A stretch of 64,000 nt of DNA from Pontibacter sp. HSC-36F09. Its GTDB lineage: Bacteria; Bacteroidota; Bacteroidia; Cytophagales; Hymenobacteraceae. How positions within the stretch are numbered: the first letter of the stretch is position 1; every line of letters begins with the position of its first letter. The notes beneath the pieces were generated by a model, which did no database searches, was not told the DNA's origin, and saw nothing but the letters and a program-made list of their open reading frames with translations. The position numbers and the translations under genes are program-made. The DNA is taken from NCBI RefSeq assembly GCF_024171605.1, contig NZ_JALKAA010000008.1, positions 1-64,000 on the forward strand, written 5' to 3'. Shown piece by piece: positions 51,668 through 60,467 of the stretch.

Positions 51668-52759
51668 ATGGAAAATAAGCCGACCCCTTTGTTTGCCCAG
51701 ACAATTATTGACTGGTACCAGCGTCATAAAAGAGCCCTGCCCTGGCGCGACACTACCGATCCATACCTGATATGGCTATCCGAAGTGATACTACAGCAGA
51801 CGCGTGTGGCCCAAGGGTTGCCCTATTTCCAGCGCTTTGCTGAAGCTTACCCTACCGTGCAGCACCTGGCTGCCGCCCCCCAGGATGAAGTGCTGCGCCT
51901 CTGGCAGGGGCTCGGCTATTACTCCAGGGCTCGTAACATGCATCACACAGCCCAGCAGATCGTGCAGGAGTATGGCGGCGTGTTCCCGGATAAATATGAG
52001 GAGCTGCTGAAACTGCGCGGGGTTGGAAGCTACACCGCTGCTGCCATCGCCTCTTTTGCATTCAGAGAGCAGGTCGCGGTGCTGGATGGCAATGTGTTCA
52101 GAGTACTGGCCCGGGTGTTCGGCCTGTCAGATGACATTGCGGTTCCCGCCTCGCGCAAGGTGTTTCAGCGGTTGGCCGAGGAACTTATACCTGCTGAAGC
52201 GTCTGACACGTTTAACCAGGCCATTATGGAATTCGGTGCTATCCAGTGCACACCCGTGATGCCTGACTGCCTGTTCTGCCCGCTGCAGCAATCCTGCTTT
52301 GCTTTTAACCATGGGTTGGTGCAGGAGCTGCCGGTAAAATCGAAGGCAAAAGCTGCCCGGCCGCGATTCTTTCACTACATGGTATTTGCGCACAAAGGAG
52401 AATATTATATGCGTAAGCGCCTGAGCGGTGATATCTGGGAAGGGCTGTATGATTTTTACCTGCACGAGAGCGACTCCAAGGTACTTGACACCGCCAAACT
52501 GCTGCGGGAACTGAACGACGCAGGTATAGCTGTGCAGGAATCGCATCTTTCGCCGCCACGCAAAGAATACAGGCATGTGCTTAGCCATCAGAAAATTACG
52601 GCCCGTTTTTATCTGATTCAGCTCGATTTTCGTTTAAGTGAAGAGGTTTTGCAGGAGGCGAGGCTGGCAACTTATTCATCTGAAAAAATAGAAGCATTAC
52701 CGAAGCCAATTCTTATCGACAGCTATTTGAAAGATGAGAAGATTTTACTAAATTTATAA
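51668..52759 (+). CDS. mutY: A/G-specific adenine glycosylase
   Basis: Removes adenine opposite 8-oxoguanine. From the ATG at 51668 it has 363 residues; the 39 codons upstream precede the promoter box and are rejected. Motifs: catalytic glutamate in SEVILQQTRVAQGLPYF (about 44), helix-hairpin-helix LRGVGSYTAAAIASFAF (about 119-135), catalytic aspartate in VLDGNVFRVLARVFG (about 142), [4Fe-4S] cysteines in CTPVMPDCLFCPLQQSC, and a C-terminal NUDIX-like domain that reads 8-oxoG. It starts the mutY-ssb-gldE-gldD block. Confidence 0.95.
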   Translation: MENKPTPLFAQTIIDWYQRHKRALPWRDTTDPYLIWLSEVILQQTRVAQGLPYFQRFAEAYPTVQHLAAAPQDEVLRLWQGLGYYSRARNMHHTAQQIVQEYGGVFPDKYEELLKLRGVGSYTAAAIASFAFREQVAVLDGNVFRVLARVFGLSDDIAVPASRKVFQRLAEELIPAEASDTFNQAIMEFGAIQCTPVMPDCLFCPLQQSCFAFNHGLVQELPVKSKAKAARPRFFHYMVFAHKGEYYMRKRLSGDIWEGLYDFYLHESDSKVLDTAKLLRELNDAGIAVQESHLSPPRKEYRHVLSHQKITARFYLIQLDFRLSEEVLQEARLATYSSEKIEALPKPILIDSYLKDEKILLNL

Positions 52760-52869
52760 ACTGAAACTTTTCTGTTTGCAAATGCATTCTAGAGTTTCAG
52801 TAGCCATAATTGCCTCCGGCTAGGTTGTCGGAGTAGCCCAAATCAATTTAATATTAAACAAAAAAAGAC

Positions 52870-53352
52870 ATGGCAAGTGTAAACAAAGTCATCCTTATCG
52901 GAAACCTTGGTAAGGACCCGGAAGTTCGCCACCTCGAAGGCGGCGTAGCTGTAGCGCGTTTCCCGATCGCTACTTCCGAAACATTCAAAGACAAAAACGG
53001 CGAAAAGCAGGAGCGCACCGAGTGGCACAACATCGTGCTTTGGCGTGGTCTGGCTGAAGTGGCCGAAAAGTACCTGCGCAAAGGGCAGTCTGTCTTCATT
53101 GAGGGCAAGATCCGCACGAACAGCTATCAGGACAAAGAAGGTGTGCAGCGTTACAGCACTGAGATCGTAGCCGACAACATGACGATGCTTAGCGCGCGTG
53201 AAGGCGGCAATGGTGGCTCAGGAAGCTTCCAGGGCGGTGTCTCTTCGCAGTCTGGGGGGCAATCCTCATCAGGTCAGGGTACTGCCGCCGCATCAGGCAA
53301 AGGCAATGCTTCTGCCTTCCAGAACGACGAGCCAGACGACCTGCCGTTCTAA
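52870..53352 (+). CDS. ssb: single-stranded DNA-binding protein
   Basis: 160 residues. The OB fold occupies about 1-105 (MASVNKVILIGNLGKDPEVR, WHNIVLWRGLAEVAEKYLRK, SYQDKEGVQRYSTEIVADNM), then a Gly/Ser/Gln-rich linker and the acidic tip DEPDDLPF that recruits repair proteins. It lies 110 bp after mutY and 26 bp before gldE, a common Bacteroidota order. Confidence 0.96.
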   Translation: MASVNKVILIGNLGKDPEVRHLEGGVAVARFPIATSETFKDKNGEKQERTEWHNIVLWRGLAEVAEKYLRKGQSVFIEGKIRTNSYQDKEGVQRYSTEIVADNMTMLSAREGGNGGSGSFQGGVSSQSGGQSSSGQGTAAASGKGNASAFQNDEPDDLPF

Positions 53353-53378
53353 CCCATGTTTAACCTAACTTTCTGATT

Positions 53379-54749
53379 TTGGACAGTTTAGATTCCGGAG
53401 ACCCCCTAAGTTATAGCTTACTGCAACTTTTACAAAGCGCAACGGCTTTACTTAGAATTGAATATATCGCAGCCATCTCGGCCTGCTTTATCTTATTGCT
53501 GCTCTCTGCCCTCACTTCGGGGGCGGAGGCAGCTTTTTTCTCGCTCACCCCCCAGGAGATCGAAAAAGCCAGAACGAGCAAAGACAAAAAGCTCCAACTG
53601 GTGCATCACCTGCTTCAGGCCCCGCGCCAACTTTTGGCCTCCCTTCTGATCATCAACAATGCGATCAATGTCAGCATCATTACCCTCTGCGCCTATATTG
53701 CGTGGCAGGTATCCGGTTCTGCTTCTTTAACAACCTTCACGCTGCTTCTGAGTGTACTGGTCGTTACTTTCCTGATCGTGTTTTTTGGCGAAGTGCTGCC
53801 TAAGGTATATGCCCGCAGGCACGGACCTGCCATTGCGCAGCGTATGACCCCTGTCCTTTCTGCCTTGGCCCCTGCCCTGAAGCCATTAGCCTGGATGCTA
53901 ACCCGTATCAGTTCCTATATTGACAGACGCTACCGAGTGCGGTCTTACAGCAATACGCTCGAGGAACTGCATCATAGCCTGGATGTGGCCTTGTCGAATG
54001 AAGAAACCTCGCCGGAAGAGCGGAAGATCCTTCGGGGCATCGTCAACTTCGGCTCGATCACGGTCAAGCAGATCATGCGTCCGCGTCTGGATATTGTAGC
54101 GTTCCCGCAGAGCGCCACGTTGCCGGAGCTTCTTCCACAGATCGTCCAGTGGGGTTATTCGCGTGTACCGGTCTATACCGAGAACACTGACAGCATCGAC
54201 GGCATCCTATATGTAAAGGACCTGCTGCCGCACCTCGACAAAGGAGCCGACTTTAAATGGCAGAACCTGATCAGAGCACCTTTTTACGTTCCGGAGACCA
54301 AACACATTTCCAATCTGCTGCAGGACTTCCGGGAGAAGCACGTGCACATGGCTATTGTGGTGAACGAATACGGCACGACGGCAGGTCTGCTGACCATGGA
54401 AGATGTGATCGAGGAAATTGTGGGCGAGATCAACGATGAGTTTGACGATGGGGACGAGATCATTTACTCACAACTCGACGAAAATACCTTTATATTTGAC
54501 GGTAAAACATCGCTGCACGACTTTTGTAAGATCACAGAGGTTCCGTTTGATGCCTTTAACGAGGTGAAAAGCGAGCACGAAACGGTGGCGGGCCTGATGC
54601 TGGCACTCTTTGGTCGCATCCCTTTTGTGGGCGAAGAAGTGTCGTACGGCCGCTACTACTTTACGGTGGAGTCGGCGGACAATAAGCGTGTAAAACGAGT
54701 TAAGATTAATGTCGCAAGCAAAAAAGAGCACTATCATAAAGTCGGCTAA
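53379..54749 (+). CDS. gldE: gliding-motility-associated GldE (CNNM/CorC-type membrane protein)
   Basis: 456 residues with an N-terminal CNNM (DUF21) membrane domain of three to four segments (about 20-180), two CBS domains (about 205-325: [36 protein letters not shown]) and a C-terminal CorC/HlyC domain. The start is a TTG at 53379, with no in-frame ATG in the right place. Its position before gldD identifies it as GldE. Its 3' end overlaps gldD by 41 bp in another frame. Confidence 0.88.
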   Translation: MDSLDSGDPLSYSLLQLLQSATALLRIEYIAAISACFILLLLSALTSGAEAAFFSLTPQEIEKARTSKDKKLQLVHHLLQAPRQLLASLLIINNAINVSIITLCAYIAWQVSGSASLTTFTLLLSVLVVTFLIVFFGEVLPKVYARRHGPAIAQRMTPVLSALAPALKPLAWMLTRISSYIDRRYRVRSYSNTLEELHHSLDVALSNEETSPEERKILRGIVNFGSITVKQIMRPRLDIVAFPQSATLPELLPQIVQWGYSRVPVYTENTDSIDGILYVKDLLPHLDKGADFKWQNLIRAPFYVPETKHISNLLQDFREKHVHMAIVVNEYGTTAGLLTMEDVIEEIVGEINDEFDDGDEIIYSQLDENTFIFDGKTSLHDFCKITEVPFDAFNEVKSEHETVAGLMLALFGRIPFVGEEVSYGRYYFTVESADNKRVKRVKINVASKKEHYHKVG

Positions 54750-55329
54750 ACTGCAAATGGTCCTGTGGGCAGGTATAGCCCTGGCCGTAGCTAGCTGTAA
54801 CGCCGAGTATACCCCTAAGCCAAAAGGATACAACCGCATCGACCTGCCCGCCGCCGCTTACCAGCAGTTGCAGGACGAGCATCCCTATACCTTCGAGTAC
54901 TCTAAGCATGCCAAGATCCGGCCGGATTCTTCGATGATCGCGCAGCCACATTGGATCAACATCATTTATCCAGGCTTGGGAGCCAACGTGCAGTTGACCT
55001 ATAAGGCCATCAACAACGATCCGAAGATGCTGAACAACCTGATCGAAGACGCCCGCAAACTAACTGGCAAACACCAGATAAAGGCTTATTCAATTGAAGA
55101 AACAGAGGTTCGGACACCGCAGGGAGATATTGCTTCGGTATTTGAACTGGAAGGTGAAATCCCTAGCCAGTTTCAATTCTATGTGACCGATACGACCACG
55201 CACTTCTTCCGGGGAGCGCTCTATTTCAGAACCGCTACTCAGAACGACTCACTGGCTCCTGTGATTGAGTATGTAAAGAAGGATATTGTGCATATGCTGA
55301 ATACGCTGGAGTTTAAGGATAGGAAGTAA
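54709..55329 (+). CDS. gldD: gliding motility lipoprotein GldD
   Basis: 206 residues with a lipoprotein signal: a basic n-region ([16 protein letters not shown]), hydrophobic core and lipobox VASC (about residue 30). Conserved family text: [57 protein letters not shown]. Essential for gliding in Flavobacterium. The ATG used overlaps gldE by 41 bp; an ATG at 54757 would remove the basic region, so it is disfavoured. An octamer encodes G-I-A in the signal peptide. Confidence 0.92.
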   Translation: MSQAKKSTIIKSAKLQMVLWAGIALAVASCNAEYTPKPKGYNRIDLPAAAYQQLQDEHPYTFEYSKHAKIRPDSSMIAQPHWINIIYPGLGANVQLTYKAINNDPKMLNNLIEDARKLTGKHQIKAYSIEETEVRTPQGDIASVFELEGEIPSQFQFYVTDTTTHFFRGALYFRTATQNDSLAPVIEYVKKDIVHMLNTLEFKDRK

Positions 55330-55378
55330 CTCTATCCGCTTAAAACAGGCAGACGGCCTACGCTCTTTTCATTACTTC

Positions 55379-55786
55379 ATGATTTTAAGTTATTTTCATC
55401 TGCCCTTTTACTTGGCCTCCAACTACTATCAGGACGCCAAAGTAAACCCTCAGTATGGTGCAGTTCCAATCTTGATAATTGTACTGGCTGCTCAGGAGCT
55501 TTTCCTTTTTATGGCTATACGCACAATCCAAGACCCATATGCGAACAATATAGGTATTCCCGAATCTGGTTCGAAATGGGCATTTGCGATTAATCTTATT
55601 TTAGGTTACTTTCTCTACATAAAAGATAACAAGCCGATAAAGGTATATAACTACTATAAAGATAAGCCTTGGGCCAACAAAAAGTCGGCAAGAGTTTTAA
55701 ACTGGATTTACATTTTGCTATCCTTTTTAGCGCCCTTTTTATTCATTATAGTCCGAAATGCAGCAACAGGCCGGCATCTTGTGTAA
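55379..55786 (+). CDS. small membrane protein, unknown function
   Basis: 135 residues, three hydrophobic segments (about 25-45, 67-80 and 108-125) separated by polar loops (SNYYQDAKVNPQYGAVP, KDNKPIKVYNYYKDKPWANK). The sequence is visibly richer in A+T than its neighbours and has no octamer, which may suggest a more recent origin. No family recognised. A terminator follows at 55841. Confidence 0.55.
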   Translation: MILSYFHLPFYLASNYYQDAKVNPQYGAVPILIIVLAAQELFLFMAIRTIQDPYANNIGIPESGSKWAFAINLILGYFLYIKDNKPIKVYNYYKDKPWANKKSARVLNWIYILLSFLAPFLFIIVRNAATGRHLV

Positions 55787-55840
55787 CCATATATACCCGA
55801 GTTGTCGTTTTCATATATAGGACAGCAAATGCAGACCAGA

Positions 55841-55875
55841 AAGCCCCGCCAGCACTTACACCTGTCGGGGCTTTT
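55841..55875 (+). terminator. intrinsic terminator before recG
   Basis: AAGCCCCG (55841-55848) pairs with CGGGGCTT (55866-55873), followed by TTGC. The loop is 17 bases long. Confidence 0.7.
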
Positions 55876-55921
55876 GCTTATTTTTGTCAGGTATACCTGC
55901 TATACCTTATTTACCTAACCT

Positions 55922-58030
55922 GTGCGTACACCCTTGAACAACTTCTTCCATACCAAGATCGAATTTCTGAAAGGCGTGGGACCGCAGCGGGCTGAGCTGA
56001 TGCAAAAGGAGCTCAATATCTATACCTACGGCGATCTCATCCAGCACTACCCCTTCCGGTACCTCGATCGAACCCAGTTCTACAAAGTAGCCGAACTGGA
56101 CGAAAGTATGCCTTATGTGCAGGTGCGCGGGCGTGTGCGGGGCAAAGAAGTGCTGGGCGAAGGCCGGAAGCAACGCCTTGCCGCTACTTTGGTAGACGAA
56201 GACGGCAACGAGATGGAGCTGGTCTGGTTTAAGGGGGTGAAGTGGATGCAGAAGACACTGAAAAACCACACCGACTACATCGTATTCGGCAAGCCTACAT
56301 CCTTCAATGGCAAGTGGAACATGGCCCACCCGGAACTAGAGGAGCTGGGCGAGGAGAAACAGACAGCCTCTTTTTTGCAACCGGTATACCATACCACTGA
56401 AAAACTGAAAGCCTTCCGGGTAGAGAGCAAAGTGATTGCCCGCATGATGGAAGTACTACTGAAGGTCGCAGCACCCAACATACACGAAACGCTTTCGCCT
56501 GAGCTGATCGACCATTACCGTCTGATGAACAAGCGGGATGCGCTTATCAACATTCACTTCCCGCAGTCGGTCGAAAAGTATAACGCCGCCAAGTTTCGCC
56601 TGAAGTTCGAAGAATTCTTTTACATACAGCTGCGCCTGCTGCGCCAGAAAACGGTGCGCCGCGCCGATCTGGCGGGTCAGGTGTTCAGGCAAGTGCCGAC
56701 CGTCACGGAGTTTTACAAAAACCACATGACCTTCGACCTGACCAATGCGCAAAAGCGGGTTATCAAAGAAATCCATAAGGACCTGACGGCTGGCAAGCAG
56801 ATGAACCGCCTGCTGCAGGGCGATGTAGGCTCGGGCAAAACGATTGTGGCTTTCATCACCATGCTGATTGCGGCTGACAACGGAGCGCAGTCGGTGCTGA
56901 TGGCACCTACCGAAATTCTGGCGGACCAACATTACACCGGCCTCAAGGCTTTTGCTGACCGGCTAGGTATAAACATTGGCAAACTTACAGGCTCTAGCAA
57001 GACCAAAGACCGCAAAGTACTGCACGAACAGCTGCGCTCCGGCGAGATGAAAATGATTGTGGGCACGCATGCGCTGCTGGAGGATGTGGTGCAGTTCCAG
57101 AACCTGGGGCTTTGCATTGTGGACGAACAGCACCGCTTCGGGGTAGAACAGCGGTCCAAGCTGTGGCGCAAGAACCCGCGCATCATTCCGCATGTGCTCG
57201 TGATGACGGCCACCCCTATACCCCGTACTTTGGCCATGACGCTCTACGGCGACCTGGATGTGTCGGTGATCGACGAGATGCCGGCTGGCCGTAAAGAGAT
57301 TGTGACGGTGCACCGCTTCGACTCGCACCGCCTGAAGGTTTTCCAGTTTGTGCGCGACCAGATCAAGCTGGGCCGTCAGGTATACATCGTGTACCCGCTC
57401 ATCGAAGAGTCGGAAGGCATGGACTACAAGGACCTGACCGATGGCTACGAAAGTATACGCAGAGCTTTCCCGGAGTACCAGGTGAGCATGGTGCACGGCA
57501 AACTGAAAGCACAGGACAAAGACTATGAGATGCAGCGCTTCGTCAAGAACGAGACGCAGATCATGGTGGCGACTACCGTGATTGAGGTGGGCGTGAATGT
57601 GCCAAATGCTTCGGTGATGATCATCGAGAGTGCGGAGCGCTTCGGTCTGTCGCAGCTGCACCAGTTGCGCGGCCGTGTGGGCCGTGGCGCTGAGCAGAGC
57701 TATTGTATCCTGATGACCGGGTATAAGCTGAGCAAAGACAGCAAGACACGACTGGAGACGATGGTGCGCACCAACAATGGCTTCGAGATTGCCGACATTG
57801 ACCTTAAATTGCGCGGACCGGGCGACCTGATGGGCACGCAGCAAAGCGGTGTGCTCGACCTGCTCATTGCCGACCTGGCCAAGGATGCACCTATTCTGCA
57901 GGAGGCGCGTGCCGCCGCGCAACGTGTGCTCAACGAGGACCCTCAGCTGGAGCAGCCACAAAACCAGAATATCGTGCGGCACATCAAATCGCTGAGCGTA
58001 AATACGGTTAACTGGAGCCGTATCAGTTAA
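55922..58030 (+). CDS. recG: ATP-dependent DNA helicase RecG
   Basis: Superfamily 2 helicase that remodels replication forks and branched DNA; 702 residues. The N-terminal wedge/OB domain (about 60-150) is followed by the helicase core: Walker A LQGDVGSGKTIVAFITM, DEQH motif IVDEQHRFGVEQRS, TATPIPRTLAMTLYG, and C-terminal VATTVIEVGVNVPNA with QLRGRVGRGAEQSYCIL. The start is a GTG at 55922 (a TTG at 55934 is also possible). The preceding 15 bp hold an octamer. Confidence 0.95.
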   Translation: MRTPLNNFFHTKIEFLKGVGPQRAELMQKELNIYTYGDLIQHYPFRYLDRTQFYKVAELDESMPYVQVRGRVRGKEVLGEGRKQRLAATLVDEDGNEMELVWFKGVKWMQKTLKNHTDYIVFGKPTSFNGKWNMAHPELEELGEEKQTASFLQPVYHTTEKLKAFRVESKVIARMMEVLLKVAAPNIHETLSPELIDHYRLMNKRDALINIHFPQSVEKYNAAKFRLKFEEFFYIQLRLLRQKTVRRADLAGQVFRQVPTVTEFYKNHMTFDLTNAQKRVIKEIHKDLTAGKQMNRLLQGDVGSGKTIVAFITMLIAADNGAQSVLMAPTEILADQHYTGLKAFADRLGINIGKLTGSSKTKDRKVLHEQLRSGEMKMIVGTHALLEDVVQFQNLGLCIVDEQHRFGVEQRSKLWRKNPRIIPHVLVMTATPIPRTLAMTLYGDLDVSVIDEMPAGRKEIVTVHRFDSHRLKVFQFVRDQIKLGRQVYIVYPLIEESEGMDYKDLTDGYESIRRAFPEYQVSMVHGKLKAQDKDYEMQRFVKNETQIMVATTVIEVGVNVPNASVMIIESAERFGLSQLHQLRGRVGRGAEQSYCILMTGYKLSKDSKTRLETMVRTNNGFEIADIDLKLRGPGDLMGTQQSGVLDLLIADLAKDAPILQEARAAAQRVLNEDPQLEQPQNQNIVRHIKSLSVNTVNWSRIS

Positions 58031-58044
58031 AAATTTCTATCTTT

Positions 58045-58222
58045 ACAACGTTTGGAGGCACCTCGGCCAGGTATAGCTGAGGTTTAAAAAGGAACCGTGT
58101 GAAAATCACGGGCTGACGCGCAACTGTAAATAACACCCAATTGGCTGCCTCAAATTATCCATTGTCCGGAAGAGGATGAGAAGGATGGCAGCCAGGTTAT
58201 AAGCCAGGAGACTTGCCCCAAA
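58045..58222 (+). promoter_or_regulatory. cobalamin (B12) riboswitch aptamer
   Basis: Conserved cobalamin-aptamer elements appear in order: CACGGGCTGACGCGCAACTG (58107-58125) with its pairing partner GGAACCGTGTGAAAA just before it, paired arms GGCTGCC (58143) and GGCAGCC (58187), and the B12 box AGCCAGGAGACTTGCC (58202-58217). A copy of the dispersed octamer (58069-58076) lies in the loop of the hairpin CCTC...GAGG at 58061-58082, a peripheral arm. TATCTTTA near 58038 may be the -7 box. No B12-related gene follows within 250 bp; see findings. Confidence 0.9.
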
Positions 58223-58272
58223 TAACTTTACGCATGCTTTCGCGCCTAAAGCCTGTGGTCTGAGAAATTACG

Positions 58273-58306
58273 CGACTCCTAAAGCCATCCTGGCTTAAAA
58301 GAGTCG
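58273..58306 (+). promoter_or_regulatory. hairpin downstream of the riboswitch, candidate expression platform
   Basis: CGACTC (58273-58278) pairs with GAGTCG (58301-58306), and AAGCC (58282-58286) with GGCTT (58292-58296). Its apical part GCCATCCT (58284-58291) is the exact complement of AGGATGGC (58182-58189) inside the aptamer, so the two could be mutually exclusive. The run after it is pyrimidine-rich (CCTTTCCTTT) but not a clean T tract. Confidence 0.5.
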
Positions 58307-58340
58307 TAGCCTTTCCTTTCCGCCATTCTACAGCGCCAGC

Positions 58341-58466
58341 ATGCAAAGCCACACGACTATGCTGGATACTTGCATCATCTTATCTATACCTTCTTTCCGG
58401 GCTACAATCCTTGCAGCGGTCAGCAGTGCATACGTATACCTTATCTTTAAAATTATACTTTTATGA
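58341..58466 (+). CDS. 41-codon hydrophobic ORF overlapping the thioesterase start
   Basis: MQSHTTMLDTCIILSIPSFR then ATILAAVSSAYVYLIFKIILL: about 25 hydrophobic residues at the C-terminus would form a membrane segment. Its stop TGA overlaps the thioesterase ATG (ATGA). The position behind the riboswitch and this overlap are what makes it worth listing; it may be chance. Confidence 0.25.
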   Translation: MQSHTTMLDTCIILSIPSFRATILAAVSSAYVYLIFKIILL

Positions 58467-58864
58467 ATTTACAAGAACGCATTGCCCAATCGGAGACTCG
58501 CATATTCAAGGCCGTTTTTCCGAACACTACCAACCACTACGACACCCTGTTTGGCGGCACAGCCATGCAACTGATGGATGAAGTGGCTTTTATCACCGCT
58601 ACCCGCTTTTGCCGCAAACGAGTGGTCACTGTTTCGTCAGACAGAATAGATTTTACCCAGCCTATACCTGCGGGCACCATTATCGAACTGATCGGGCAGG
58701 TAAAGCGCGTAGGCAACACCAGCCTGAAGGTGGAAGTGGAAATCTACATTGAAGAGATGTACTCTGACGTGCGGCTAAAGGCCATCCACGGCAGTTTTAC
58801 ATTTGTCGCCATTGACGAGAAGAAACAACCAGTGTCTGTATTGGAAAGTGAACTTCAGCGTTAA
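58463..58864 (+). CDS. acyl-CoA thioesterase, YciA/BACH hot-dog type
   Basis: 133 residues of a hot-dog-fold thioesterase that hydrolyses acyl-CoA. The core reads LFGGTAMQLMDEVAFITATR (about 30-49, with the catalytic Asp) and DRIDFTQPIPAGTIIELIGQ (about 65-84). Length and motif match YciA. It stands behind a cobalamin riboswitch with no other gene between except a doubtful 41-codon ORF. Whether the riboswitch truly regulates it is unknown. Confidence 0.9.
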   Translation: MNLQERIAQSETRIFKAVFPNTTNHYDTLFGGTAMQLMDEVAFITATRFCRKRVVTVSSDRIDFTQPIPAGTIIELIGQVKRVGNTSLKVEVEIYIEEMYSDVRLKAIHGSFTFVAIDEKKQPVSVLESELQR

Positions 58865-59099
58865 GGCAGGCTATACCTGTTTTTAGCTAATTTGCGTTAA
58901 AGGTTTTGTTTGTGCTGGTTCCACGAGAAACAATTTTATCCTATATTCGACCCGTCTATACCTGACGCAGAACATTTTGCTCACTGAAATTTCTAAAACT
59001 TATACCTTGAAAACACTTCATTTTTTGCCGCTTCTATTGCTGATGGCCTTATTGTCTGCCACAACAGCCGCTGCTCAGGGCAAGAAAGCTGCTATACCT
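58662..59099 (+). repeat. cluster of four octamers around the thioesterase / exported protein boundary
   Basis: CTATACCT at 58662 (end of the thioesterase gene, I-P-A), 58871, 58956 and 59092, with a TTATACCTTG variant at 59000-59009 that contains the likely TTG start of the next gene. All have the same orientation. Confidence 0.75.
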
Positions 59100-60467
59100 T
59101 TCACCTATCTCCCTGACAACAACGAAGACCAGTATAACCAGAGCATTCCCAGCAAGACGCTGCCGCTGGGAACTGACGGTTTCGTGATCCTCAGCCGAAA
59201 CAAACCGGGCGAGTATGCCATAGAGCGCTACAGCGCCACACTCAAAAAGGCCTGGTCAACGGCTATACCACTTGCTGCCGAAGAAACACTGGAGGCTTTT
59301 GCCAAAAACGAGGAGGCGGCATTGGTGGTCACGCACCGTCATGATGAAAAGGGAAACCAGGTGCTTTATGCGCATCGAATAGACCTGCGCAACGGCCAGA
59401 AAGACAAACCGGTGCTCTTGCTCGAAGCCCCCGCTGATGCCCGCAAAGCAGGTATAGCCCTGTCGCCGGATGGCACCAAGCTCCTCGCTTATCGCTTTAT
59501 TGTGACGGGAAACCAGGTGGTGCAGGGTATAAGCGGTAGCCTGTACGACGGCAAACTTCAGAAATTGAAAGACACCAAGTACAACCTGAGCGACCTGCGC
59601 GGCATTGTGTCGGCCGAGGTGACCGTAAACGATGCCGGCGATCAATTCATCAGCCTGATCTCTGAAAATATGGAGCGACTGACCGTGCGACAGTATACTC
59701 TCAAGTCGCCGGTTGCCAAAGGTATGTCGGTGCTGGTAGGTGGCATGTTCGACGGCAAGAAGGTCTACATCATGGACAGTAAGTATGCCTTGCAACCCAA
59801 CGGAAATATGTATGGCGTGGTGCTCACAGCCGATGAGAAAACAGGCGAGTATTACAGCCTGAAAGCCGTAAAATTTGATTTTGAAAACGACGACATGGTG
59901 TTTGCGGAGGAGTTCCGGTTTACGCCAGAATACTTGGCCAGTGTAAACAAGCTGGACAAGAGCAGTGGACCAAAAGCCAGTCGCCTGGAAGATATTTACC
60001 TGACCGACCTGATCCTGACACCGGAAGAAAAACTGATTGTGCTGGCCGAGAAGAAATACATGGAGGGCGGCGAGAATTCCCCTTACTATGCCAAAGAGGT
60101 CCACCTTTTTGCCTACGACCAATTTATGGGCACAGCCTGGAGCTCTGTGCTGATGAAAAACCAGAAAGCCCCGGCTGACGAAGCTTTTACAGGTATATCG
60201 TACCGCTATCACCTGACGGGCAACACACTGAACCTGCTCACCCTGGAAGAACTGGACGGCAAGTATGACCTATACCTGCGCCGCATCGACACCAACACTG
60301 GCAAAGCGGAAGCGCCAAAAGCAGCCGGTCTGAATGTGGCAAATGACAAGAACATCGCCTATGTAAAGGATTTCACGGCCTGGCTTTCAGAGCGAGATCT
60401 GGTAACGGTGGTGCGGCCATCCAAAAAAGCGAATAGCCTGCAGTTACGCCGTTTGCAGATCAAGTAA
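59007..60467 (+). CDS. exported protein of unknown function
   Basis: 486 residues from the TTG at 59007, giving a good signal peptide (LKTLHFLPLLLLMALLSATTAAAQ, cleaved after AAAQ); ten more codons to another TTG at 58977 are also open. The mature part resembles a beta-propeller-like repeat of polar strands (GFVILSRNKPGEYAIERYSA, ALSPDGTKLLAYRFI, NLLTLEELDGKYDLYLRRID). No catalytic motif seen. The phrase SPDGTKLLAYR is propeller-like; the fold is inference. The GT2 gene converges on it, end to start 1 bp apart. Confidence 0.75.
   Translation: MKTLHFLPLLLLMALLSATTAAAQGKKAAIPFTYLPDNNEDQYNQSIPSKTLPLGTDGFVILSRNKPGEYAIERYSATLKKAWSTAIPLAAEETLEAFAKNEEAALVVTHRHDEKGNQVLYAHRIDLRNGQKDKPVLLLEAPADARKAGIALSPDGTKLLAYRFIVTGNQVVQGISGSLYDGKLQKLKDTKYNLSDLRGIVSAEVTVNDAGDQFISLISENMERLTVRQYTLKSPVAKGMSVLVGGMFDGKKVYIMDSKYALQPNGNMYGVVLTADEKTGEYYSLKAVKFDFENDDMVFAEEFRFTPEYLASVNKLDKSSGPKASRLEDIYLTDLILTPEEKLIVLAEKKYMEGGENSPYYAKEVHLFAYDQFMGTAWSSVLMKNQKAPADEAFTGISYRYHLTGNTLNLLTLEELDGKYDLYLRRIDTNTGKAEAPKAAGLNVANDKNIAYVKDFTAWLSERDLVTVVRPSKKANSLQLRRLQIK

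Noticed and set aside
56963-57982. 339-codon minus-strand frame inside recG
   Set aside because: Opposite strand of a clear RecG with all helicase motifs; His/Leu/Val-rich shadow.
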